The notes below the pieces were generated by a model, which was not told where the DNA came from, did no database searches, and saw only the letters and a program-made list of their open reading frames with translations. This document shows positions 51,141-59,309 of a stretch of DNA of 64,000 nt, one piece after another. Made by a program: the position numbers and the translations under genes. Origin of the DNA: Verrucomicrobiia bacterium (GTDB lineage: Bacteria > Verrucomicrobiota > Verrucomicrobiia > Palsa-1439); the NCBI GenBank assembly GCA_022072455.1, contig JAJVHY010000031.1:1-64000 (forward strand). The letters run 5' to 3'. Position 1 is the first letter of the stretch. The number at the start of each line of letters is the position of its first letter.

Positions 51141-51226
51141 CGCGGCGGGCGCCGGCAAATCAGATTGACTTCTGGCTTCCTGCCGTAGAGTATTCGCGTT
51201 GGTCTATGGAGAAGATTCTGAGTATC

Positions 51227-51298
51227 CGGCGCAACGGCGCAACGGCGCAACGGCGCAACGGCGCAACGGCGCAACGGCGCAACGGCGCAACGGCGCAA
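51227..51298. repeat. 8-bp tandem repeat, nine perfect copies
   Basis: CGGCGCAA is repeated nine times without a mismatch (72 bp). Because the unit length is not a multiple of three, every change in copy number would shift any reading frame crossing it; all six frames stay open for some distance. Such perfect short tandem repeats usually mutate by replication slippage. Confidence 0.95.
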
Positions 51299-51423
51299 TC
51301 CCGACATCAGACCGGACAACGCCACGCGACTAGACGCGCGGGACTAACTCTCTCCCGGTTGCATCCACGGCTGCCCATTTCGGCAGCCGTTTTTGTTTTC
51401 CGCCGGCAATTCCCTTCTAAGCC

Positions 51424-51666
51424 GGGAATGATTTTTCTGAACCCGACAGGAACATTCCCGGACCTTCCGGGAAGATTCCCGAGTCGTTGGGAAGGCTGCC
51501 GGGCCAGCCGGGAACATTCCCAAATCGTCCGGGAATGTTCGCGGACCACTGGGAAGGCTGCCAAACCGTCCGGAAACATTCCCGCTTCAACCGGGAACGT
51601 TCCTACACCGCCGGGAATGCTCCCAAACCATCCGGGAACGTTTCCGGATCATCCGGGAATGCCCCA
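51424..51666. repeat. 12-unit ~21-bp array with GGGAAcgTTCCC-type palindromes
   Basis: Units start at 51424, 51448, 51469, 51489, 51510, 51531, 51551, 51572, 51593, 51613, 51634 and 51655: spacing 24 once, then 20 or 21 throughout. Each begins with a version of the 12-bp palindrome GGGAACATTCCC, followed by a less conserved CC-rich half. The 20/21 slips break any continuous reading frame. A period of ~21 bp puts the palindromes on the same face of the helix (two turns). It lies 80 nt upstream of the gene at 51745. Confidence 0.85.
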
Positions 51667-51744
51667 ATTAAGCCAAAAACTGTCCAAAACCACCAAAACG
51701 GGGGTTTATAACCCCTAAAACACAGTAAACGAGGAGGAAGCCAC

Positions 51745-52452
51745 ATGGCCCAGAAGAGTTATCTGCCCAAACAGGAAACCAAACTCGGGGACTTTTTGAG
51801 TAATTACGGTCAGAAGATCCCGGTCCACGGACCGACCTGCGGTTTGACCCCCGCGGAGATCGCGGACGCGCAGTTGTGGTGCGCCATCGGTCTGGCCACC
51901 ATCGGCCTGCAAGATAGCGTCGCGATGTACGCCCAAGGCATCACCCGATTCAAGAAATCCGTCTTGTGGGCCACCGAACCAGTCGCCGCGTGGCCGAACC
52001 CGTTCGCCCTGCCGGCCGGCTTGCCGGCGTCCGTCATCGCCGGCGTGGTGCCGTTGCTGACCTTGCAGATCGGCCGGCTCAAACGTCACGCCGGCTACAC
52101 CAAGCAGATCGGCGAAGAACTCGGCACCGAAGGCCCGGACGTGCCGCTCCTGGCCGCGGCCGACGCGGCGGCGCTGAAACCGGTCTTGAAGCTCCGCCTC
52201 GATACCGGCGGTCATCCGTTGGTGCTCTGGAAGAAACAAGGCCTGACCGGCCTCGAACTCCTCGTGGACCGCGGCGACGGCAAAGGATTCGTCTTCCTGG
52301 CGCTGGACACCATTCCCGACTACCTCGACACGTTTGCGTTGCCGGCCGCCGGCACCAGCGCGGTCTGGATCTACAAAGGCATCTATCACCAAGGCGACGA
52401 ACAAGTCGGCCAATGGAGCGACCCCGTCAAAATCAGCGTGATGGGTCAATAA
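51745..52452 (+). CDS. hypothetical protein of a Verrucomicrobiota-type family
   Basis: This 235-residue protein has a strong AGGAGG ribosome-binding site seven nt before ATG. There is no signal peptide. The N-terminal half is helical (SYLPKQETKLGDFLSNYG, CGLTPAEIADAQLWCAIGL) and resembles clade-restricted proteins that start with a 'SYLPK' motif and often end in a fibronectin-III-like domain. Here the C-terminal ~70 residues (LELLVDRGDGKGFVFLALDTIPDYLD, WIYKGIYHQGDEQVGQWSDPVKISV) fit an Fn3-like beta-sandwich. Function unknown. It lies just downstream of the palindrome array and is followed by element E4. Confidence 0.8.
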   Translation: MAQKSYLPKQETKLGDFLSNYGQKIPVHGPTCGLTPAEIADAQLWCAIGLATIGLQDSVAMYAQGITRFKKSVLWATEPVAAWPNPFALPAGLPASVIAGVVPLLTLQIGRLKRHAGYTKQIGEELGTEGPDVPLLAAADAAALKPVLKLRLDTGGHPLVLWKKQGLTGLELLVDRGDGKGFVFLALDTIPDYLDTFALPAAGTSAVWIYKGIYHQGDEQVGQWSDPVKISVMGQ

Positions 52453-52465
52453 CCACACCGGGTGG

Positions 52466-52485
52466 GGCCGGCGTCCGCGCCGGCC
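52466..52485. repeat. strong GC hairpin after the orphan gene
   Basis: GGCCGGCG-tccg-CGCCGGCC is a perfect 8-bp stem 13 nt after the stop codon of the gene at 51745 and 9 nt before element E4. It may end transcription or be a further REP-like hairpin with a different foot (GTGG); there is no T-run. Confidence 0.6.
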
Positions 52486-52494
52486 TCAACTTAT

Positions 52495-52558
52495 TAGTAG
52501 AACGGGCGGCTCGCCCCTTTGCCCAATCGACTCAACGGGCGGGACGCCCGTTCTACTA
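52495..52558. repeat. paired-hairpin GTAG element E4 (REP/BIME-like)
   Basis: This 64-nt element is bounded by TAGTAGAACGGGCG and CGCCCGTTCTACTA (perfect 14-bp outer arms). Each arm forms an inner hairpin with the same GGGCG/CGCCC stem but different loops (gct versus tcc when read from the same side). It lies between the two orphan genes 51745 and 52577. Confidence 0.8.
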
Positions 52559-52576
52559 TTCAGATCACTCGATCCA

Positions 52577-53275
52577 ATGAAGAAAACCAAACATCGCAAG
52601 AAACTCCGGAGCCGGCAGACCCGGGCCCGGTTGTTCAACGCGCGGGCAACCCCGGTCATTCTCCCGCCCGGCCCGACGGTGGACGCCTACCGGATCGCCG
52701 GCTATGTGGACGGCCTCATTGGTGCGACGCCGGAGAGCGATCTGCTCAAGCCGCATTTTGACTCTGGCCTCACATGGACTGACGGGAACAATCCCCAGCC
52801 CGGCGACTGGCTCTGGGGTGCCGGCGTGCGCGGCGGCCTCCCGTGGGACGGCACCTTCTACCGGGACCTGACCCGGTATGCCGCGAGCGGTGCGCTCTTC
52901 TGGAGCGCCTACCTGAAGCCCGGTTCTGGGCCCGGCATCCAGAACGGTTTCTGGTTCAATTTCGGTTCCGGCTGGAGTCATCTCGCCAACGACGATTTTT
53001 CCCAGCTCCTCACCGGCGCCTCGCAGCGGTTGTTTTGGGATGCCGGTGTAGTGGCGCCCGTCCCGGGCGCATCTGGCCCAGCCGGAGCCGCCGGGACGGC
53101 GGCCGCTACACCCGGCCACTGGAAGCTGGTGATCGAAGCCACCATGTTTGTCACGAACGCCGTGGTGAATGTCTGGACCGGTGCGAAGCCCTTCAGCCCC
53201 GACCCGACCGGTCAATACACGAGAATGACCGGCTGCGACCCGACCACGACGTTGACCGTGGAGGTCCACTCATGA
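52577..53275 (+). CDS. hypothetical protein, unknown function
   Basis: This 232-residue protein starts with a very basic stretch (MKKTKHRKKLRSRQTRARL) that is not a signal peptide. The rest is aromatic- and Gly-rich: DAYRIAGYVDGLIGATPESDLL, GDWLWGAGVRGGLPWDGTFY, a low-complexity GASGPAGAAGTAAATPG linker (~170-185), then WKLVIEATMFVTNAVVNVWTGAKPF. I recognise no domain. It lies just after element E4 and may be cotranscribed with the gene at 51745. Confidence 0.65.
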   Translation: MKKTKHRKKLRSRQTRARLFNARATPVILPPGPTVDAYRIAGYVDGLIGATPESDLLKPHFDSGLTWTDGNNPQPGDWLWGAGVRGGLPWDGTFYRDLTRYAASGALFWSAYLKPGSGPGIQNGFWFNFGSGWSHLANDDFSQLLTGASQRLFWDAGVVAPVPGASGPAGAAGTAAATPGHWKLVIEATMFVTNAVVNVWTGAKPFSPDPTGQYTRMTGCDPTTTLTVEVHS

Positions 53276-53301
53276 CCGGCATTATTCGCCTCCGTCTTGG
53301 T

Positions 53302-53327
53302 GTCATCCTGAGCCTGTCGAAGGATCT
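53302..53327 (+). repeat. dispersed 'TCATCCTGAG' element, left copy
   Basis: GTCATCCTGAGCCTGTCGAA followed by GGATCT matches a short motif that I know as widely scattered in intergenic DNA of many bacteria. A second copy in inverted orientation lies at 54424-54447, on the other side of the gene at 53439. The two match at about 22 of 25 positions. Confidence 0.6.
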
Positions 53328-53438
53328 CGGAATGCCGTGCTTGATTTTGGCTGGCAAGAGGCGACAATCCCCGGCAAGGGAGATTGGTTACGCGGCGATT
53401 TCGCCGGATGAACATACGCCCGGAGATAAGGAGAAAAT

Positions 53439-54326
53439 ATGCGCTGCCTAGTTAGAAACCAATTCACGGCTTTCGCAGTTTTGTTTGGCGTCTGGTTCTC
53501 CTGGCTCGGTGCGTGCGAAGGGGACACGAACAACCTCCAACAGGCCTTGCCATCGTTCTTTCAACGAAGCCAACTTCAGTCGGGCATTCTTGAGTATTCG
53601 CGCTTTCTTTCGAACTCCGCCAATGGTGAAGACAAGGAGAATGTGCGGGTGCTACTGGTCTTTGATGGAGATCGCTATTTTGAAAGGGCACAGTTTTCGC
53701 AGCCGCCTGACCAACCGAAGATGCCAAAGTATAAGATCTTCAACGGAATGATCACGATTGAGGGGCTTGGACCACCGGCTCAGGATTGGCGAATCTATCA
53801 GCAGCCGAAAGCACAGTCGGATTCAATCACGCGAATAACCTATGTTCAGGATGAGCCTTTGTTCATGCTCGATCTCATCCTATTCGGCCTTGGCAAAGAC
53901 GGAGTTCCGTTCTCAACAGCGGAGATAGCTTCAACGGAGACGGCGGGAGAAACTTCGCGGTTATCGTTCGTAAGCCGCGATAAGAAGATCAAAGCAACTT
54001 GGTGGTGGCGCCAGGAGAAGGGCAGAAGTGTGCCATGGAAGTTTCGCGCGACCGGAGGTGACGATCAACTCCAAATCGAATACCGGTACGCGGACTGGAA
54101 GCAGTACGCGGGGGATTTTTGGTTTCCCACGGTAACGATGGTTCAGAGACCTGAGAGTGAGAAGAAGGGAAAAGCTTTCGAAGAAAAGTATGTCGTCCAG
54201 AAGTTTCAACCGAACGTGCGGATTCACAGCCGATGGTTTCTTCCACAGTTTCCTGAGAATGCACGAATTCGTGACGAGTCACTGTCGCCATCTTTGACAG
54301 ATGGGCCCTTGGAACTCGGTAAGTGA
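53439..54326 (+). CDS. secreted protein of unknown function flanked by inverted repeat elements
   Basis: This 295-residue protein has signal peptide MRCLVRNQFTAFAVLFGVWFSWLGA (a Cys in the cleavage region could be a lipobox, WLGAC) and GGAG six nt before ATG. The mature part is beta-rich with many aromatic residues (VRVLLVFDGDRYFERAQF, MITIEGLGPPAQDWRIYQ, TWWWRQEKGRSVPWKFRAT, YADWKQYAGDFWFPTVTM). No domain is recognised. Base composition is visibly less GC-rich than the neighbours, and the gene is flanked by inverted TCATCCTGAG elements, which suggests it was acquired. Confidence 0.75.
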   Translation: MRCLVRNQFTAFAVLFGVWFSWLGACEGDTNNLQQALPSFFQRSQLQSGILEYSRFLSNSANGEDKENVRVLLVFDGDRYFERAQFSQPPDQPKMPKYKIFNGMITIEGLGPPAQDWRIYQQPKAQSDSITRITYVQDEPLFMLDLILFGLGKDGVPFSTAEIASTETAGETSRLSFVSRDKKIKATWWWRQEKGRSVPWKFRATGGDDQLQIEYRYADWKQYAGDFWFPTVTMVQRPESEKKGKAFEEKYVVQKFQPNVRIHSRWFLPQFPENARIRDESLSPSLTDGPLELGK

Positions 54327-54423
54327 GAGCCGCTGAATGCCGAGCCATGCTCACCCCCCGGCGCGGGCAGGAGGAGACGGACGACAGAATTACCGGACGA
54401 AAGCTCACGCGAAGGCGCGGAGA

Positions 54424-54447
54424 GATTCTTCGACAGGTCAGGATGAC
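54424..54447 (-). repeat. dispersed 'TCATCCTGAG' element, right copy
   Basis: Read on the minus strand it is GTCATCCTGACCTGTCGAAG followed by AATC, an inverted partner of the copy at 53302-53327, with a one-base deletion and few changes. It lies in the ~196-nt gap after the orphan gene, where no coding region is visible. Confidence 0.55.
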
Positions 54448-54522
54448 AGGGGCACCGGAATGAGAGGATGAACACAACCACGTCAATTCCGGCAAAACGG
54501 AGAAAGCACACGGAGCTAGGTT

Positions 54523-54966
54523 CTAACCTGTTAACCATTCGCGGCATGACCACGCAATCGCGTGGGTCGTAATGCACGCGCAGATGCCGGCCAGCAAATC
54601 GTCCACGACAATCCCCCACCCGCCGGGCAGTTTTTGGGATTGCCGGATGGGGAACGGTTTCCAGATGTCAAAGAGCCGGAAGGCAGCGAACCCGATCAGG
54701 ATGTGCCACCAGACCGGCGCGATCCCGGCGAGGGCAATCGGCATCCCCACGATTTCATCGATGACGACGCAGGATGGATCGGAATGGTTCAGTTGTTTCG
54801 CGGCGGCGCCGGCAATCCAGACGGCGACCAGAATGAGGATGGCGTGGTACGGCAGGTAGTCTTTCATCAGCCACCACAGACCGACGCCGAGAATTGAACC
54901 GAAGGTGCCGGGCGCTTTCGGGAGGTAACCGATGCCAAAGCCGGTCGCAAGGAACTTAACCATCAT
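54523..54966 (-). CDS. pgpA: phosphatidylglycerophosphatase A
   Basis: This 147-residue membrane phosphatase makes phosphatidylglycerol from PGP. It has the family's ATGFGIGYLPKAPGTFGSILG opening, CVVIDEIVGMPIAL (acidic active-site residues), FRLFDIWKPFPI and LPGGWGIVVDDLLAGI. Three to four hydrophobic segments are present. It overlaps pgsA by 11 nt, and the two encode consecutive steps of the same pathway. Two ATGs (54966, 54963) are possible starts. Confidence 0.94.
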   Translation of the reverse strand: MMVKFLATGFGIGYLPKAPGTFGSILGVGLWWLMKDYLPYHAILILVAVWIAGAAAKQLNHSDPSCVVIDEIVGMPIALAGIAPVWWHILIGFAAFRLFDIWKPFPIRQSQKLPGGWGIVVDDLLAGICACITTHAIAWSCREWLTG

Positions 54967-55567
54967 TAAAAATTTCCCGGTTGCGCCAGAAGTACCCGAA
55001 ACCCGACCAAACGGTAAGCACCACCGTCACGAGCATCATGCCGAAAACCAAGCGGCTGAAGTTGATGTCAAAATTCGTTCCCCAGAGCGCCCAATCGTCG
55101 CGCGCCGCCAAGCCGACGAGGACGATGATGATGGTGGTCATCTGCGAGATGGTTTTATGTTTGCCGAGTTGTTCGGCGTGGAGAACCAATTGTTTCGTGC
55201 CGGCCACCAAGCGCAAGCCGGTCACGAGGAAGTCCCGCGCCACAATGATCAACACCATCCAGCCCTGCACCAACGCTTGCCCTTTGTAGTTTTGCTGTTC
55301 GATGAAACAGATGAAAGCGGCTGTTGTCAGCACCTTGTCCGCGACGGGATCCAATAACGCCCCGAAATTCGTAACCAGTTTATCGCGCCGCGCGAGCCAG
55401 CCGTCGAGCCAATCGGTCAGGGCCGCGAGAACGAAGACCGCCAACGCCAGCGTTTTACCGTAGGGAAAATGCGCCATGACAGCGCCCTCCCGCGGCAAGA
55501 GCATCGCCGCGACAAAGACGCCGGTCAGCCCAATGCGAGCAAGCGTCAGGCGATTCGGCAAATTCAT
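54956..55567 (-). CDS. pgsA: CDP-diacylglycerol-glycerol-3-phosphate 3-phosphatidyltransferase
   Basis: This 203-residue CDP-alcohol phosphatidyltransferase makes phosphatidylglycerophosphate. The catalytic motif DGWLAR...GALLDPVADK (D-G-x2-A-R-x8-G-x3-D-x3-D) is intact around residues 55-80. MNLPNRLTLARIGLTGVF is the usual N-terminus, and 5-6 membrane helices are visible. It is first in a two-gene unit with pgpA and divergent from nusA by ~150 nt. Confidence 0.95.
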   Translation of the reverse strand: MNLPNRLTLARIGLTGVFVAAMLLPREGAVMAHFPYGKTLALAVFVLAALTDWLDGWLARRDKLVTNFGALLDPVADKVLTTAAFICFIEQQNYKGQALVQGWMVLIIVARDFLVTGLRLVAGTKQLVLHAEQLGKHKTISQMTTIIIVLVGLAARDDWALWGTNFDINFSRLVFGMMLVTVVLTVWSGFGYFWRNREIFNDG

Positions 55568-55617
55568 GCGCGGATAGTAAGCACACTGCGGCGAAGGTGC
55601 AATCGCTGACTAAGAGC

Positions 55618-55647
55618 TTGACCAGTTTGCGAAAGTTCCCCTATAGT
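55618..55647 (+). promoter_or_regulatory. predicted nusA promoter
   Basis: TTGACC (55618-55623), an 18-nt spacer and TATAGT (55642-55647). Transcription should start near 55654 and give a ~67-nt leader containing the hairpin at 55676-55696. Confidence 0.5.
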
Positions 55648-55675
55648 TGCGCTGTAGATTTTGGCAGGAGCGATC

Positions 55676-55700
55676 AAGTGGGTCACCAACCCACTTTTTT
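55676..55700 (+). terminator. intrinsic-terminator hairpin in the nusA leader
   Basis: AAGTGGGT-cacca-ACCCACTT is a perfect 8-bp stem whose right arm runs into TTTTTT. It is 20 nt before the nusA ATG and downstream of a plausible promoter, and no upstream plus-strand gene ends here (pgsA is divergent). It is therefore probably an attenuator rather than the end of a preceding transcript. Confidence 0.65.
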
Positions 55701-55720
55701 GTTCCCTTTGATGACAATTT

Positions 55721-56992
55721 ATGAACGGCGAACTCATAGCAGTCTTGGAATATTTGCAACGGGAGAAAGGCATTGATAAGGAAGTCCTTATCGTGGCTGT
55801 CGAACAGGCGTTGTTGCAGGCTTCCAAAAAATCGGTCGGCCCGGCGAAGGATTTGCGCATCGAAATTGACCGCAAATCAGGCGCCATCCGGGCCATCGCC
55901 CAACAAACGGTCGTCGAAACCGTTGTCAACAAACTCGACGAAATCAGCTTGGCCGACGCCCGCAAGAAAGTGCCAAACGCGCAATTGGGCGAAAGCGTCG
56001 AGATCGAAGTCACCCCCGCCAATTTTGGGCGCATCGCCGCCCAGACTGCCAAGCAGGCAATGCTCCAGAAGATCCGGCAAGTCGAAAAAGACATGGTGTT
56101 CGAGGAGTTCAAAGGCCGGGCTGGCGACATCATTTCCGGAACGGTCCGTCGGTTTGAGCGCAGCGATGTGTTGATTGACCTCGGCCGCATCGAGGCCATC
56201 ATGCCGAGCCGCGAACGCGTCCCGACTGAGGAATACCAACCGGGCGACCGCATTCGCGCCTACATTCTGAGCGTGGACAACGCCGGGCATGGGGCGGAGA
56301 TCATCCTCTCACGCAGTCATCCTGATTTTGTGAAAAAACTTTTCGAGTTGGAAGTCACTGAGATTGCCGACAAGACCGTCGAAATCAAAGGCATTGCCCG
56401 CGAAGCCGGCTTCCGCAGCAAACTCGCCGTCTGGTCGCGCGACGAAAAAGTCGACCCCGTCGGCGCGTGCGTCGGCATGAAAGGCATGCGCGTCAAAAAC
56501 ATCGTCCGCGAATTGAGCGGTGAGAAAATTGACATCATCCGCTGGGATCCGAACGTCCGGCAATTCGTTGCCAACGCGCTCGCCCCGGCCAAGCTCAAGA
56601 ACCTAGTGATTGACGAAGCCCGGCATTCCGTCAAAATCATTGTGGATTCCGACCAACTCTCCCTGGCCATTGGCAAGAAAGGCCAGAATGCCCGGCTGAC
56701 CTCCAAACTGACTGGCTGGAGCATTGACATTGAGAAGGAAGAAACCGCCGAACTCGGCTTCGAAGCCAAAGTGGCGCGCGCCGTCAAGGAAATCGCCGCT
56801 ATTCCCGGCATTGAGCGCGAAGTGGCCGAGAAGCTGGTCAAACTCGGCTTCCATTCCTTGGAAGGATTGCTCGGGGCTGACGAGACCGATCTCTCCGAAA
56901 CACTAGGCGAAGAATCAGCCAAAGCAGTTTGCCAAGCTGTGGCGACCGAACAAGAACGCCGGGAGAAAACCGCTGAAGAGCCAACCGCATGA
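55721..56992 (+). CDS. nusA: transcription termination/antitermination factor NusA
   Basis: This 423-residue RNA-polymerase-binding factor affects pausing and intrinsic termination. The N-domain spans ~1-130 (MNGELIAVLEYLQREKGIDKEVL). An S1 domain at ~135-200 begins GDIISGTVRRFERSDVLIDLG. KH1/KH2 follow (DPVGACVGMKGMRVKNIVREL, LSLAIGKKGQNARLTSKLTG), then a helix-hairpin-helix tail near 365-400. The acidic repeats of E. coli NusA are absent, as in many phyla. rimP, the usual upstream partner, is not present. It overlaps infB by 4 nt. Confidence 0.97.
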   Translation: MNGELIAVLEYLQREKGIDKEVLIVAVEQALLQASKKSVGPAKDLRIEIDRKSGAIRAIAQQTVVETVVNKLDEISLADARKKVPNAQLGESVEIEVTPANFGRIAAQTAKQAMLQKIRQVEKDMVFEEFKGRAGDIISGTVRRFERSDVLIDLGRIEAIMPSRERVPTEEYQPGDRIRAYILSVDNAGHGAEIILSRSHPDFVKKLFELEVTEIADKTVEIKGIAREAGFRSKLAVWSRDEKVDPVGACVGMKGMRVKNIVRELSGEKIDIIRWDPNVRQFVANALAPAKLKNLVIDEARHSVKIIVDSDQLSLAIGKKGQNARLTSKLTGWSIDIEKEETAELGFEAKVARAVKEIAAIPGIEREVAEKLVKLGFHSLEGLLGADETDLSETLGEESAKAVCQAVATEQERREKTAEEPTA

Positions 56993-59277
56993 GCATTCGA
57001 GTCCACGATCTGGCCAAACACTGCGGTCTCACGAGCAAAGAGATGATCGAGAAGCTCAAGGCCATGAATTACCCGGTCAAGAGCGCTTCGAGTACCGTTG
57101 ACAATATCACTGCCGAAGCGATTGAAAAAGACTACGGCTACGTGACCACTGCGCCAGAAGCGCCCAAACCCGTTGAGGTCGCCGCTCCGCCGCCACCACC
57201 ACCACCAGTTGTCGTTCCGCCCCCCGCGCCACTCATAGCCAAAGCACCGGCCGCCGCGCCGGTCACCCCGCCGAAACCGGTACCAGTGACTCCCCGGCCA
57301 GTGATTACCGCTCCTTTGGCACGAACTTTCCCTGCTCCGAAACCCATCGTTCGCGCCCCGATCGCACCGCCCGCACCACCCGTCGCGCCGCCGCCGCCGC
57401 CCAAACCGGTCGTCAAAGTTGCTCTGCCAGTTCCACCACCCCGGCCGGTCGCGCCGCCAGCTGCGGTCGGGCCGCAGTTCACCGTCAATGACCGAGGCCA
57501 AAAAGTCATCACGATGAAGCCGCCAATCGTGGTTCGCGACCTCGCCCAAAAACTCGGCAAGAAACCGCACCTGTTGCTCGCTGACTTGATGGAGCTGAAT
57601 GTTTTCGCCAACCTCAATGAAACCATTGGCGAAGATGCCGGCCGAAAAATCTGTGAACGCCACGGGTACATTTTCGAGTTGGAAAAACGCGACCGCGGCG
57701 CCCATGCCATTCACACCCCCAAACCCGCCGAACCGCCACCGCCCGGCGTCAAGACGGAAGACTTGAAGCTCCGGCCACCGGTCGTCACCGTCATGGGCCA
57801 CGTTGACCACGGCAAGACCTCCTTGCTCGACGCGATTCGGAAAACTGACGTCGTCTCCCACGAGAGCGGCGGCATCACCCAACACATCGGCGCGAGCATC
57901 GTCAATTTGCCCGATGGCAAACAGATTACGTTCCTCGATACCCCCGGTCACGAAGCATTCACCAAGATGCGCGCCCGTGGCGCCAATGTCACCGACATCG
58001 CCGTCTTGGTGGTGGCCGCCGACGACGGCGTGATGCCGCAAACCCTCGAAGCTTTGAACCACGCCCGCGCCGCCAAAGTTCCAATCATCGTCGCCGTCAA
58101 CAAGTGCGACCTCCCGACGGCCAATCCCGACCGGGTGAAGAAACAACTTCAAGAACACGGCCTCAATCCCGAGTCTTGGGGGGGCGACACCATCACCGTG
58201 GACGTAGCCGCAACGACCAAAAAGAATCTCGATACCCTGCTCGAAATGATATTGCTGCAAGCCGAGATCATGGAATTGAAAGCCAGCCCCAAGGCAACTG
58301 CCAAGGGTAATGTCATTGAAGCCCAAGTCGAACCCGGCATGGGCCCAACTGCCACCGTTCTCGTCCGCCAAGGCACGCTCAAAGTCGGCGATGGCATTCT
58401 CATCGGTCCCCATTGGGGCAAGATTCGCGCGTTGATTGACGACAAAGGCAAGCGCGTCAAAGAAGCCGGCCCCTCGTTCCCGGCGAAAATCGTCGGACTT
58501 TCCGGCTGCCCAGACGCCGGCGTGGAATTTACCGTGATGAAGAACGAGAAAGAAGCGCGTGAACTGGCCGAGCAACGCCAAATCGCCGACCGGCAATTTG
58601 GCGCATTCGACGCCAAACGCGCGACGCTCGAAGACCTCATGGGCAAAGCAGTCGCGGGCGAAAAGAAAAAATTGAAGATCGTCCTGAAAGCCGATGTGCA
58701 AGGCTCACTCGAAGCGCTGACTGATTCGCTTGGCAAACTCAAGAGCAATAAAGTCGAACTCGAAATCATCCACGGCGCCGTCGGTACCCTGACCGAAAAC
58801 GATGTCCTGTTGGCCAGTGCCTCGGATGCCGTTCTGTTTGGTTTCCGCGTGAAGATTGAAGGCGGCGTTACCGACATGGCCAAGCGCGAAGGCGTTCAAA
58901 TCAAGCTCTACACGATCATTTACGAATTGATGGAGCAAGTCCAAGAAGCGATGGAAGGCCTTCTTGATCCTGACGCCAAAGAAGTCATCATCGGCCACGC
59001 CGAGATTCGAAAAATCTTCGAACTCTCCAAAGGCCCCAAAGTGGCCGGCTGCTACGTCACCGATGGTCGCATCACCCGGACCGGCCGCGTCCGGCTGCTT
59101 CGGCGGCGAGCGCCCCAATTCGAAGGCCGCATCGGCAGTCTCAAGCATTTCCAAGACGACGCGAAGGAAGTCAAAGCTGGCGCGGAATGCGGCATCCGCT
59201 TGGAGAACTACCAAGACTACCAAACCGGCGACGTCATCGAGTGTTACACAGTCGAAAAAGTGGCCGCGACGCTGTAA
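56989..59277 (+). CDS. infB: translation initiation factor IF-2
   Basis: This 762-residue GTPase positions fMet-tRNA. The N-terminus ([23 protein letters not shown]) is the IF2N fold. Residues ~55-165 are a Pro/Ala/Val low-complexity linker, and a second IF2N-like region lies at ~175-235. The G domain has G1 [10 protein letters not shown]2 [10 protein letters not shown]3 DTPGHEAF and G4 NKCD, followed by domain II ([18 protein letters not shown]), III and the C-terminal fMet-tRNA-binding domain. It lies in an operon with nusA and rbfA as in most bacteria. Confidence 0.98.
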   Translation: MSIRVHDLAKHCGLTSKEMIEKLKAMNYPVKSASSTVDNITAEAIEKDYGYVTTAPEAPKPVEVAAPPPPPPPVVVPPPAPLIAKAPAAAPVTPPKPVPVTPRPVITAPLARTFPAPKPIVRAPIAPPAPPVAPPPPPKPVVKVALPVPPPRPVAPPAAVGPQFTVNDRGQKVITMKPPIVVRDLAQKLGKKPHLLLADLMELNVFANLNETIGEDAGRKICERHGYIFELEKRDRGAHAIHTPKPAEPPPPGVKTEDLKLRPPVVTVMGHVDHGKTSLLDAIRKTDVVSHESGGITQHIGASIVNLPDGKQITFLDTPGHEAFTKMRARGANVTDIAVLVVAADDGVMPQTLEALNHARAAKVPIIVAVNKCDLPTANPDRVKKQLQEHGLNPESWGGDTITVDVAATTKKNLDTLLEMILLQAEIMELKASPKATAKGNVIEAQVEPGMGPTATVLVRQGTLKVGDGILIGPHWGKIRALIDDKGKRVKEAGPSFPAKIVGLSGCPDAGVEFTVMKNEKEARELAEQRQIADRQFGAFDAKRATLEDLMGKAVAGEKKKLKIVLKADVQGSLEALTDSLGKLKSNKVELEIIHGAVGTLTENDVLLASASDAVLFGFRVKIEGGVTDMAKREGVQIKLYTIIYELMEQVQEAMEGLLDPDAKEVIIGHAEIRKIFELSKGPKVAGCYVTDGRITRTGRVRLLRRRAPQFEGRIGSLKHFQDDAKEVKAGAECGIRLENYQDYQTGDVIECYTVEKVAATL

Positions 59278-59309
59278 GTTCGTTCCCTTGACAATCCCCG
59301 ACAGCCGGT

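Larger units (their letters stand above)
51141..51744. other. 604-nt non-coding stretch made of two kinds of repeat
   Basis: This region contains no gene I accept. It holds nine perfect copies of an 8-bp unit (51227-51298), a short unique segment with TTGACT and GAGTAT (possible weak plus-strand promoter near 51165-51195), a ~21-bp palindrome array (51424-51666) and a short AT-rich leader with GGGGTTTATAACCCC before the gene at 51745. The ORF 51206-51718 in the track reads through both repeats and shifts frame relation between units, so I treat it as a repeat artefact. Confidence 0.7.

Noticed and set aside
51137-51156. GTAG plus hairpin at the mini-glutaredoxin stop codon
   Set aside because: GTAG is present but the stem is only four base pairs, too weak to separate from chance in GC-rich DNA.
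51424-51666. Possible CRISPR array
   Set aside because: The units are ~21 bp with no unique spacers of constant size, the repeats are degenerate palindromes and no cas genes are present.
51206-51718. 170-residue ORF through the 8-bp and 21-bp repeats
   Set aside because: The product is pure repeat translation (RNGATAQR units, then PG-rich units), the 20/21 spacing shifts the frame between units, and other frames and the opposite strand are equally open.
56317-58701. 794-codon ORF on the minus strand, antisense to nusA and infB
   Set aside because: It lies entirely opposite two conserved essential genes. Its translation is composed of antisense readings of IF-2 motifs and has no recognisable domain; it reflects GC-biased codon use that leaves the antisense frame open.
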